From NCBI GenBank assembly GCA_016763235.1, contig JAESUE010000265.1, forward strand, positions 1-7,750: a stretch of DNA of 7,750 nt, written 5' to 3'. The stretch's first letter is position 1; each line of letters begins with the position of its first letter. The notes below the pieces were generated by a model, which was not told the origin of the DNA, did not search any database, and saw only the letters and a program-made list of their open reading frames with translations. The translations under genes were made by a program, and so were the position numbers. This document shows positions 1 through 5,683 of the stretch, in pieces. This DNA is from Pseudomonadales bacterium. Its GTDB lineage: Bacteria; Pseudomonadota; Gammaproteobacteria; Pseudomonadales; UBA3067.

Positions 1-102
1 ATTTTGATGCTATATCTCCGTGGCGCTGGTAGTATTTCGCGAAACTGTTTCCATTATAAGAGAAATAGCCTTAATACACAGTGAACGGGAGAATTCTTAC
101 TC
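1..102 (+). promoter_or_regulatory. Upstream region of bcp with palindrome and weak -10 candidate
   Basis: No gene is visible in these bases. There is a perfect 10-bp palindrome TTTCGCGAAA at 35-44, and TATAAG at 55-60 matches five of six bases of a sigma-70 -10 box, but no good -35 hexamer lies at the right distance. A purine-rich CGGGAG at 86-91 sits 11 bases ahead of the bcp start and can act as its ribosome binding site. The palindrome could be an operator, but nothing in the sequence names a regulator. Confidence 0.3.
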
Positions 103-579
103 ATGAGCCTACCTAAAGTCGGCAATATGGCACCAGCTTTTACTGCAAATAACCAAAGGGATGAGAAGGTCAGCTTAAAAGACTTTCGTGATCAAAAAAA
201 TGTGGTGCTTTATTTCTACCCTAAAGCCTCCACGCCAGGCTGCACTGTGCAAGCCTGTGGTTTGAGAGATCACCTTGGTGAATATGCAAAGCTGGATACG
301 ATCGTACTGGGAATTAGTCCAGACCCTGTGCCAAGGTTGCAAAAATTCATTGAAAAGTATGACTTGAATTTCGATTTGTTATCGGATGTGGATCATCCCA
401 TTGCCGATAAATACGGCGTGTGGGGGCAAAAAAAGATGGCTGGTCGGGAATATATGGGCTTGATAAGAACCACTTTTATTATCGGTAAAGACGGGCGCTT
501 GAAGCATGTTATAGAAAAAGTGAGAACCAAAAGTCATCACGAAGATGCTTTGGAGCTGGTTAGGCAGCATTGTTTATAA
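103..579 (+). CDS. bcp: Thioredoxin-dependent thiol peroxidase, Bcp/PrxQ family
   Basis: This cytoplasmic peroxiredoxin reduces hydrogen peroxide and organic hydroperoxides and is recycled by thioredoxin. The 158-residue product has the usual family length and a single thioredoxin-fold domain. The active-site stretch FYPKASTPGCTVQACGLRD places the peroxidatic cysteine at C47 and the resolving cysteine at C52, five residues on, which is the atypical 2-Cys arrangement of Bcp/PrxQ. P40, T44 and R122 (in IRTTF) complete the catalytic set. The GVWGQKKMAGREYMG segment and the HH near the C-terminus also match E. coli Bcp as I recall it. The start at 103 fits the family N-terminus and has a CGGGAG upstream. 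No terminator is visible before the next gene, 62 bases downstream on the same strand, so read-through is possible. Function is secure; regulation is not visible. Confidence 0.97.
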   Translation: MSLPKVGNMAPAFTANNQRDEKVSLKDFRDQKNVVLYFYPKASTPGCTVQACGLRDHLGEYAKLDTIVLGISPDPVPRLQKFIEKYDLNFDLLSDVDHPIADKYGVWGQKKMAGREYMGLIRTTFIIGKDGRLKHVIEKVRTKSHHEDALELVRQHCL

Positions 580-641
580 AGATTGTGATCATTTCAGCCT
601 TTCAATGAATGAAATTTGAGAATCTAATTATGGAAGTGGTT

Positions 642-3263
642 ATGAAATTACAGTTTCGCAATTATTTACTTTTTCTCTCTTCCTTCTTTTTGTTGCCTGC
701 GCAGCCTAGTTTTGCTGATTTTGTGGTGGGTACGGATGGTGAAGTTGTTGTTAACTTGAGAGAGTCTGGGGTTACCCCGCTACTTTTAGCCGAGTCGATT
801 CTTGGCGCGGGTGTGGAAATCCAAAATGTGGAGTTTAGGGGAAGCGTTAATCAGGCAGGCTTTGTTTCTGGTTATGACTTACTTGGTTTTCCCGCTGGGA
901 TTATTTTAAGTAATGGGTATGTTCAAGGCATTCTCGGCCCGAATAGATCCGACTCCACGAGCCATATCATGTTTGATATAAACATTGAAGATCAGGATTT
1001 TTTTGAGTTGAATAATCGACGTTATACTCGCGATGAATCGATTATAGAGCTGGATTTTATTGCACCTGAGAACCAGAGTCAGCTGGTGATAGAGTACGTT
1101 TTTGGTTCAGATGAATATAGCGCTGATACGTCTGAATTACTCAATGAAGTGCATGATTTCATGGCTATTTTTGTCAATGGCATTAACTGTGCGACTGTGC
1201 CGAGTGTTGATGGTAGCGATAAAGTGGGTGTTTCGAGTATTAATAACGATTCGAATAGTGACCTTTATATAGGCAATGTGCGTACTAAACCGGGTTTTTT
1301 CTCGAGCTATTCTAGCCCCTATAACACCGAAATGGATGGCTTTACACAGGTGTTAAGGTGTGTGGCCCCGCTTGTAGCAGGCGAGACCAACCATCTTGAG
1401 TTTGGAATAGTGGATGCCGGCCAGGGTTTGATAAAAGGTACGGTAGACTCCTGGGTTGTTTTGAAAGCAATCTATACCGACCATCTTTTGGATAGTGACG
1501 GCGATGGCATTCTCAACCATATTGATACGGACGATGATAATGATGGCATACCGGATGAAATAGAAGGTAACTACGACGTTGATGGTGATGGGTTTCCCAA
1601 TAGCTTAGATCTTGACAGTGATGGAGACGGTCAAGGCGATAGCTCAGAATGTACGGGTGCAAGTGATTGTACGGATTCAGACGGTGATGGCATTGCGGAT
1701 TTTGTAGACATTGCAGATTTTGGCAATGGTGCGGGTGACAGCGACAGTGACGGCATACCGGATGACATTGAGTGCCCGGCGGCAACAAACGGTGGTCGGG
1801 ATTGCCCAGATCATGATGCTGACTTGATCCCCGATTACAGCGATATTGATAGCGATAACGATGGTCTTAGTGATGAGGAAGAATGTGCGGACACTGGCTC
1901 TGGCTGTGTTGACATTAATGGTGACGGCACCCCTGATTATCTTGATCCTAATATCCCCGGTGATGGAACTCCAGACTTTGAAGATGAAGATGCCCCTGGC
2001 TTTGTTGAGCCTGTTCCTGCTAACCCTAGGGGCGTAGGTGATAATGGAGCAACGGATCAACGCGTCGTAGTGGGTGTAAACGGCATTGGTGCATTTAATC
2101 CCATCTTGCTAAGTTTTCTTCTTATCTCCTTTGGTTTGCGCATTGCGACAAGACTGCGGGTTCGACTTTTCAGTACACTTTCCTCCGCATCATTGGGAGC
2201 ACTTGTTCTGGGTTTATCTGCCCTTGCTCCAAGTGATCCATCCTTTGCGGACGGAACTACTGATCAAGATAGTTACGAGGGTTTTTATGTGGGGCTGAGC
2301 CTTGGTCAGTCCTCACTGGAGCCCGATGTCAGTTCTTCGCCTTATACCCTGGATGAAGATGGTGGCTTAGGTTTTAAGGTTTCTGTTGGATATGATTTGC
2401 TAGAACAGCTATCTGTAGAAGCTGGGCTTGCCTACTTGGGGGAAGCAGAGCTATCCCCATCGGGTAGTATTGAGTATCAGCCCTTGTACGTAGGAGGGGT
2501 TTATCATCTGCTCGGCCAGCGATCTCGCTCGATATTTTTAAAAGCTGGTTTGGCAACATTAAATATTTCTTCGAATGTTTCCACCAATGAGGATAACGAC
2601 TATCAGCTTATGTTGGGCCTTGGCGGAGAGTGGGCCTTTAGTAAAGGTTGGTCAGCCCGTGCTGAAATTGAGAGTTATGACAAGGATGCCAACCAGCTTA
2701 CTGTCGGGATAGTAAAACGCTTTGGGCGAAAAACGCAGAAAATTGCAGAGTTGGAGGCCGATCCAGGCCTAATAGGGCAGGGGGGCGTGAGTGAGTTTGA
2801 TTCCTCAGAAGAAGAGGTTTGCTCCGATATTGTTGCGGACTCCGCGTGTTTTATACCACCCATCGAAGAGCAGCATGAAACTTGTGCCGTTGTTGCTGGA
2901 CGCATTGAGGGTATTTACTTCGAGCTGAATAGAGCTGATTTAACACCGAGCGCGCTATCTGTTTTAAATGAAGCTGCGAGCGTTCTAAAAACGTGCCCTT
3001 CGTTGAAAGTTGAGATTCAGGCCTATGCGGATAGTGTGGGAGCAAAAGAGCGAAACTTGGTCTTATCTCGTCATCGTGCACAGGCGGTACTCTTACACCT
3101 TGCAGCGAGGGGGATTGTTTTATCTCGTTTGCTCTCCAGGGGGTTTGGCGAAAATAATCCCGTTGCTGATAATGCAACCAAAGAAGGACGAGCGCTTAAT
3201 CGCCGAGTAGAATTTAATCTGCTGGAAATTAATGCAAGCGAGTTGATATCCTCCGAGGAATAG
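642..3263 (+). CDS. Exported choice-of-anchor L / TSP3 repeat / OmpA fusion protein
   Basis: A predicted cell-envelope protein of 873 residues with unknown specific role. Residues 1-25 form a signal peptide (basic start, hydrophobic core, PSFA before the cut). About 34-276 resembles the choice-of-anchor L domain: GFPAGIILSNG, then YVFGSDEYS, then DGFTQVL and a final GIVDAGQG, with C183 and C240 able to pair. Residues 284-450 hold about ten DxDxDG thrombospondin type 3 calcium-binding motifs. Residues 487-529 form two hydrophobic segments around an Arg-rich turn, ending in a second PSFA site after residue 536. Residues 545-695 look like an 8-strand OmpA-type barrel. After an acidic, Cys-containing linker, about 755-863 is an OmpA peptidoglycan-binding domain with the meso-diaminopimelate ligands D797 and R812 (spacing 15 as in E. 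coli OmpA) and the ending NRRVEFN. ATG 642 is preferred over in-frame ATGs at 609 and 630 because GGAAG lies five bases upstream and the signal peptide starts cleanly. The frame is unbroken. Confidence 0.93.
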   Translation: MKLQFRNYLLFLSSFFLLPAQPSFADFVVGTDGEVVVNLRESGVTPLLLAESILGAGVEIQNVEFRGSVNQAGFVSGYDLLGFPAGIILSNGYVQGILGPNRSDSTSHIMFDINIEDQDFFELNNRRYTRDESIIELDFIAPENQSQLVIEYVFGSDEYSADTSELLNEVHDFMAIFVNGINCATVPSVDGSDKVGVSSINNDSNSDLYIGNVRTKPGFFSSYSSPYNTEMDGFTQVLRCVAPLVAGETNHLEFGIVDAGQGLIKGTVDSWVVLKAIYTDHLLDSDGDGILNHIDTDDDNDGIPDEIEGNYDVDGDGFPNSLDLDSDGDGQGDSSECTGASDCTDSDGDGIADFVDIADFGNGAGDSDSDGIPDDIECPAATNGGRDCPDHDADLIPDYSDIDSDNDGLSDEEECADTGSGCVDINGDGTPDYLDPNIPGDGTPDFEDEDAPGFVEPVPANPRGVGDNGATDQRVVVGVNGIGAFNPILLSFLLISFGLRIATRLRVRLFSTLSSASLGALVLGLSALAPSDPSFADGTTDQDSYEGFYVGLSLGQSSLEPDVSSSPYTLDEDGGLGFKVSVGYDLLEQLSVEAGLAYLGEAELSPSGSIEYQPLYVGGVYHLLGQRSRSIFLKAGLATLNISSNVSTNEDNDYQLMLGLGGEWAFSKGWSARAEIESYDKDANQLTVGIVKRFGRKTQKIAELEADPGLIGQGGVSEFDSSEEEVCSDIVADSACFIPPIEEQHETCAVVAGRIEGIYFELNRADLTPSALSVLNEAASVLKTCPSLKVEIQAYADSVGAKERNLVLSRHRAQAVLLHLAARGIVLSRLLSRGFGENNPVADNATKEGRALNRRVEFNLLEINASELISSEE
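1491..1991 (+). repeat. Thrombospondin type 3 calcium-binding repeat tract in coding sequence
   Basis: Roughly ten degenerate copies of a DxDxDGxxD motif are encoded in series, for example DSDGDG, DDDNDG, DVDGDG, DSDGDG again, DSDSDG, DSDNDG and DINGDG. Such Asp-rich loops bind calcium in thrombospondin type 3 repeats and usually form a stiff stalk. Three of the repeats are interrupted by a short insert bounded by two cysteines. The DNA repeats are diverged, so this is a protein-level repeat rather than a recent tandem duplication. The base composition of this tract also produces long, meaningless open frames on the opposite strand. Confidence 0.85.
2100..2249 (+). other. Internal hydrophobic hairpin plus second signal-peptidase-like site
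   Basis: This part of the fusion gene encodes a hydrophobic segment (PILLSFLLISFGLRIA), a loop with arginines (TRLRVRLFST), a second hydrophobic segment (SSASLGALVLGLSALA) and PSDPSFA followed by DG. The second half has all three parts of a classical signal peptide, and its PSFAD end repeats the PSFAD at the N-terminal signal-peptide junction. The first half resembles a C-terminal sorting tail (small residues, hydrophobic helix, basic end). The basic loop would face the cytoplasm by the positive-inside rule. Cleavage here is my inference. Confidence 0.6.
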
Positions 3264-3305
3264 TTACAGGGCTTGCTAAATACTTACTGTTTTTATTGCA
3301 TTAAA

Positions 3306-3344
3306 AAACTAAAAATGGGCCAATAATTGGCCCATTTTTAGTTT
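3306..3344. terminator. Bidirectional Rho-independent terminator
   Basis: A perfect 18-bp inverted repeat, AAACTAAAAATGGGCCAA at 3306-3323 and its exact complement at 3327-3344, closes around the loop TAA. The GC-rich inner stem (TGGGCCAA) is flanked by A-runs on one side and T-runs on the other, so it works as a terminator in both directions. It lies between the convergent fusion gene and ferredoxin gene, and the ferredoxin stop codon (3338-3340) is inside the right arm. Confidence 0.93.
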
Positions 3345-3589
3345 GGAGTGGTCAATATTTTGTATTTTTTTAGTAAGTCTTCTTCTGTTTCCTTATTGCT
3401 CTCATCGACTAATATGCAATCAATGGGGCAAACCTCTTGGCACTGCGGCACATCGAAGTGACCGACACATTGCGTACACAAGTCAGGCTCTATCTCGTAG
3501 ATTTCCTCTCCCATGTAAATAGCGTCATTGGGGCATTCAGGCTCGCAAACATCGCAATTAATGCATTCCAGGGTGATTTTAAGAGACAT
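3338..3589 (-). CDS. yfhL: YfhL-type 2[4Fe-4S] ferredoxin
   Basis: A small cytoplasmic electron carrier of 83 residues with two 4Fe-4S clusters. C9, C12, C15 and C19 follow the CX2CX2CX3CP pattern, and C38, C41, C50 and C54 follow CX2CX8CX3CP. The eight-residue insert in the second motif (VGHFDVPQ) and the extra C-terminal tail (ETEEDLLKKY) mark the Allochromatium/YfhL ferredoxin type; the N-terminus ITLECINCDVCEPECPN is very close to E. coli YfhL. A ninth cysteine, C58, is present. The physiological partner is not evident from the sequence; in E. coli YfhL has been tied to tRNA wobble-uridine hydroxylation, which need not apply here. The ribosome binding site is weak (AGAGA about six bases before the ATG). 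The gene is transcribed alone toward the shared terminator, and its last codons lie in the terminator stem. Confidence 0.95.
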   Translation of the reverse strand: MSLKITLECINCDVCEPECPNDAIYMGEEIYEIEPDLCTQCVGHFDVPQCQEVCPIDCILVDESNKETEEDLLKKYKILTTPN

Positions 3590-3632
3590 TTTGTTTCTCT
3601 GGCTGCTTTATGAATGGGGTGCCGAAGGGGGG

Positions 3633-3662
3633 AAGATAGGTTTTTGATTTATGACTATTCAA
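3633..3662 (-). promoter_or_regulatory. Candidate sigma-70 promoter of the ferredoxin gene
   Basis: On the minus strand TTGAAT (3657-3662) and TATCTT (3633-3638) are separated by 18 bases, about 44 bases upstream of the ferredoxin start. Both boxes match four of six consensus bases. This is the best promoter candidate I see ahead of that gene, but such matches occur by chance. Confidence 0.3.
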
Positions 3663-3696
3663 CGAGCCCTGTAAATGAACATTTTTTAACGTCGTT

Positions 3697-3903
3697 ATGC
3701 GTGAATTTGAGCGTGAGCTGAATGCTTGCATTGATTATAAGCCTTCTTTGTTTTTTAGACAGGGGGCTTACCAACGGTTACTGTTTTTGAACCGTTTTAA
3801 GTCGTTCAATTTGGTAAGCTTGGATCTCGATAAGTTTTTGGGTGGAGCAAGGGGTGTAAAGCCGCTTGGTTTGATGAATGAAAAAAGAGATTATTCGAAG
3901 TGA
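3697..3903 (+). CDS. Hypothetical 68-residue protein, doubtful
   Basis: An open frame for a small, basic, soluble-looking peptide beginning MREFERELNACIDYKPSLFF. I do not recognise it. Codon choice (CGT, GAG, GAT, TTG) resembles the neighbouring genes, but there is no ribosome binding site ahead of the ATG, the frame contains a strong nested inverted repeat, and its last 26 bases overlap the next open frame out of register. It may be a small gene, a decayed gene, or chance. It fills part of the otherwise empty stretch between the ferredoxin and the PepSY gene. Confidence 0.25.
   Translation: MREFERELNACIDYKPSLFFRQGAYQRLLFLNRFKSFNLVSLDLDKFLGGARGVKPLGLMNEKRDYSK
3766..3819. repeat. Nested inverted repeat, possible structured RNA
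   Basis: The outer arms GCTTACCAA (3766-3774) and TTGGTAAGC (3811-3819) are exact reverse complements, extendable by two G-T pairs. Inside lies a second pair, CGGTT (3775-3779) with AACCG (3790-3794), directly stacked on the outer left arm and leaving 16 unpaired bases on the right. There is no T-run after it, so it is not a standard terminator. It could be a folded RNA or a protein site; function unknown. Confidence 0.4.
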
Positions 3904-4195
3904 GTGGCCTGTTGGCGCTATTTTGAAAGTGCGAGATAGTATTCCTGATCGTAGCCTCGTTAGCGCGACTGTTACTATACTTGGCCCTGTTCAAGATGTA
4001 CTTGGGGAGAGTGTACAGGTTATTGAAATACATGGTGTTAAGCCGCCTTTTCCTCAGTCCTGTTTTTTAGCACGGCCATGCGACTTGTGGGATTTCTCGA
4101 ATGGGAGTTATGACTGTTTCGCAGATAGCCGGTTTAACTTTAAGCCTTCTTGGAGCGTGTGGGGAATACCGCTAAAACAGAATGCAAAGGTGTGA
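3878..4195 (+). CDS. Hypothetical 105-residue protein
   Basis: I do not recognise this product. It begins MKKEIIRSEWPVGAILKVRD, has no signal peptide or membrane segment, and is predicted by eye to be rich in beta strands (SATVTILGPV, ESVQVIEIHGVKPP). The C-terminal half carries three cysteines (C62, C68, C79, approximate) and several tryptophans and phenylalanines, which suggests a compact fold rather than random reading. The ribosome binding site is poor (TGATGA just upstream). The start overlaps the end of the preceding doubtful frame by 26 bases. There are 110 bases from its stop to the PepSY gene, and those contain the promoter of that unit, so the two are probably not one operon. It may be a lineage-specific small protein. 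Confidence 0.45.
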   Translation: MKKEIIRSEWPVGAILKVRDSIPDRSLVSATVTILGPVQDVLGESVQVIEIHGVKPPFPQSCFLARPCDLWDFSNGSYDCFADSRFNFKPSWSVWGIPLKQNAKV

Positions 4196-4229
4196 CAGGC
4201 CGGCATCCCCCTCTTAAACAGGTGTTGTT

Positions 4230-4264
4230 GGTTAAGCTGGTGTTAATCAGCCCTTGCTTATAGT
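4230..4264 (+). promoter_or_regulatory. PhoP-box-like direct repeat and -10 of the PepSY-phoPQ unit
   Basis: GGTTAA (4230-4235) and TGTTAA (4241-4246) form a direct repeat with a five-base spacer, an 11-bp period. Each half matches five of six bases of the enterobacterial PhoP half-site (G/T)GTTTA. Exactly 12 bases separate the repeat from TATAGT (4259-4264), a five-of-six -10 box, and the -35 position (GCTGGT) is poor. This spacing and missing -35 is the layout known for PhoP-activated promoters. Transcription would start near 4271, about 35 bases before the PepSY start. Recognition by this PhoP is inferred. Confidence 0.55.
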
Positions 4265-4305
4265 GGATACTGCCTCCTCATAACTTAGGCTGTTTCAGAA
4301 AATCA

Positions 4306-4953
4306 ATGGACTACGTAAACCCCCTCCATATCCGATTGTTACCCCGAGCACTATTGATGCTGCTTACTTTGTCGTCTAGCCCTGTTTTAGTGGCTTCGGA
4401 AGTAAGCAAACAAGGTGGTGAGCAGGCTTGGCATTACCAAGAATTGGGCAACCCATATACGGGGATACGTGAAAAACTGGCTTTAACTTTTTCAGATAAG
4501 CGCTTATTTAACTCGATATCCATTGCTAATGGATATACTAAGATTCTTGCTGCGGCGGACGAGCATAAAAATGACGCAAAGACACACTCTGTGGCAGAGT
4601 GGTTTGAAGTTACGTTAAGCCCGATATCCCAGTGGCTGAAAAAGTTTCGAAGTCACAACCCTGGTAAGCAGTCTGCTACCGCTGAAATGGCAAGTGAAAA
4701 TATTGCAGATCAGCAGCCCAATACGCACTTTCCCGATTTATCATCCCAGAAGTTAAATGAGGCTATTGCTGCAGCAACCGAGCGCTATGATGGCATTCTT
4801 TTAAGTGTTAAACGTGTAGCGATTGAGCAGGCCATATACAGGATCAAAATATTACGAGATTCCGGAGAGCTTCGTACCCTCGATTATAGTGAGGAGCGAG
4901 ACAAATTTATTTCAGAGGGAGATGAAAGCTGGTATGCGAATACTGTTGATTGA
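4306..4953 (+). CDS. Exported PepSY-domain protein upstream of phoPQ
   Basis: A 215-residue protein with an N-terminal export signal (basic residues R10 and R14, hydrophobic LLMLLTLSSSPVLVA, likely cut after A30), so it acts in the periplasm or is membrane-attached. Residues about 31-145 are variable and unrecognised. Residues about 149-196 form a PepSY-type domain: KLNEAIAAATERYDG, then LLSVKRV, then AIYRIKILRDSGELRTLDY. PepSY domains are thought to inhibit peptidases or modulate envelope sensors, and small PepSY proteins are often encoded next to two-component systems. Its 3' end overlaps phoP by 20 bases in another frame, so the two are translationally linked and certainly one operon. There is no strong ribosome binding site at 4306; the next in-frame ATG (4357 region) would destroy the signal peptide. 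A role in tuning PhoQ is inferred from the context only. Confidence 0.85.
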   Translation: MDYVNPLHIRLLPRALLMLLTLSSSPVLVASEVSKQGGEQAWHYQELGNPYTGIREKLALTFSDKRLFNSISIANGYTKILAAADEHKNDAKTHSVAEWFEVTLSPISQWLKKFRSHNPGKQSATAEMASENIADQQPNTHFPDLSSQKLNEAIAAATERYDGILLSVKRVAIEQAIYRIKILRDSGELRTLDYSEERDKFISEGDESWYANTVD

Positions 4954-5614
4954 AGATGAGCCGGCAATTTGTGAGCAGTTAGCTCAGGTGCTTAGCGCAG
5001 AGGGTTTCCGTCTGGATGTGGCGGAAGACGGTGAGCAGGGGCGCTACTTGGGTATGGAATATACCTTTGACTTGGCAATTATTGATTTGGGCTTGCCTAA
5101 GGTGACGGGAATAGAGCTGATCAAGGAGTTTCGTGACGCAGGGAAATCCTTTCCTATTCTTGTGCTCACGGCTCGTTCCGATTGGAAAACCAAAGTCGAA
5201 GCCTTGAACCTCGGCGCTGATGATTACCTCGTCAAACCTTTCCAGATCGAGGAGCTTAAAGCGAGGTTGCAGGCTCTGGTTCGGCGCAGCGCAGGCTTTT
5301 CCAGTTCAGAGATGCGGGTGGGTGGCTTAACACTTGATACCACAACCCAGCAAGTGACCATGAATGAGCGCAATTTGGATCTCACTGCCTACGAGTACAA
5401 AATTCTTGAGTATATGATGCTGCATTCTACGGAGGTGATTACTAAAGCGGCGCTTATTGATTACCTTTACGACCAAGATTATGATCGTGATAGCAACGTT
5501 ATTGAAGTTTTTATGGCGCGATTACGTAAGAAGCTCGACCCAAATGGTGAATTAAAAGTTATCGAAACATTGCGTGGGCGCGGCTATCATTTTAATCTGA
5601 AAAGCCTGTCATAA
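4934..5614 (+). CDS. phoP: PhoP-family response regulator (OmpR/PhoB class)
   Basis: A cytoplasmic transcription factor of 226 residues activated by PhoQ. The receiver domain (1-118) has the acidic pocket E7/D8, phosphoacceptor D51 (AIIDLGLP), T79 (LTAR) and K101 (VKPF). The winged-helix DNA-binding domain (about 126-222) has the recognition helix DSNVIEVFMARLRKKL and the wing RGRGYHF. The stretches GKSFPILVLTAR, GADDYLVKPFQIEELKARLQAL and RRSAGF follow PhoP of Pseudomonas and E. coli closely. The start at 4934 gives the canonical MRILLIEDE and the normal length; longer in-frame starts (4823, 4922) add residues unlike the family. AGAGGGAG at 4914-4921 is the only nearby ribosome binding site and also fits a start at 4922, so MKAG in front of MRILL is possible. 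It overlaps the PepSY gene by 20 bases. The direct repeat at 4230-4246 suggests that it activates its own operon. Confidence 0.96.
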   Translation: MRILLIEDEPAICEQLAQVLSAEGFRLDVAEDGEQGRYLGMEYTFDLAIIDLGLPKVTGIELIKEFRDAGKSFPILVLTARSDWKTKVEALNLGADDYLVKPFQIEELKARLQALVRRSAGFSSSEMRVGGLTLDTTTQQVTMNERNLDLTAYEYKILEYMMLHSTEVITKAALIDYLYDQDYDRDSNVIEVFMARLRKKLDPNGELKVIETLRGRGYHFNLKSLS

Positions 5615-5621
5615 CGCGTCG

Positions 5622-5648
5622 GCAGGGTGGCTTTTTCTGCTACCCTGC
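5622..5648 (+). terminator. Intercistronic hairpin between phoP and phoQ, possible attenuator
   Basis: GCAGGGTGGC (5622-5631) pairs with GCTACCCTGC (5639-5648), ten pairs including one G-U, around a seven-base loop TTTTTCT. It is followed only by TTTAATCC, so termination should be partial. A competing pairing is possible between AAAAGCC (5600-5606), in the end of phoP, and GGCTTTT (5629-5635), which uses part of the first stem. It lies 36 bases ahead of phoQ, so it could reduce phoQ expression or protect the phoP message from 3' decay. Confidence 0.45.
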
Positions 5649-5683
5649 TTTAATCCCCCTGAAGACATAAAGCCTGCTTTCCC

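Noticed and set aside
379..570. Minus-strand frame within bcp
   Set aside because: Shadow of a well-conserved peroxiredoxin gene.
609..641. Longer start for the fusion protein at ATG 609 (or 630)
   Set aside because: It puts acidic residues and 11 extra residues before an otherwise perfect signal peptide; ATG 642 has GGAAG five bases upstream.
1513..2060. Open frames on the minus strand and a short plus frame across the repeat tract
   Set aside because: They are by-products of the Asp-rich repeat codons; the peptides are His/Cys-rich or low complexity and lie wholly inside the fusion gene.
2374..3210. Several short open frames on both strands inside the OmpA half
   Set aside because: No ribosome binding sites, no recognisable domains, and complete overlap with a strongly supported domain frame.
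3806..4033. Minus-strand 75-residue frame
   Set aside because: Composition is rich in Asn, Ser and His without a recognisable motif, and the plus frame over the same bases looks more protein-like.
4823..4933. Longer PhoP with 37 extra N-terminal residues
   Set aside because: These residues are the PepSY gene read in another frame; PhoP proteins begin at MRxLLxEDE and are about 225 residues long.
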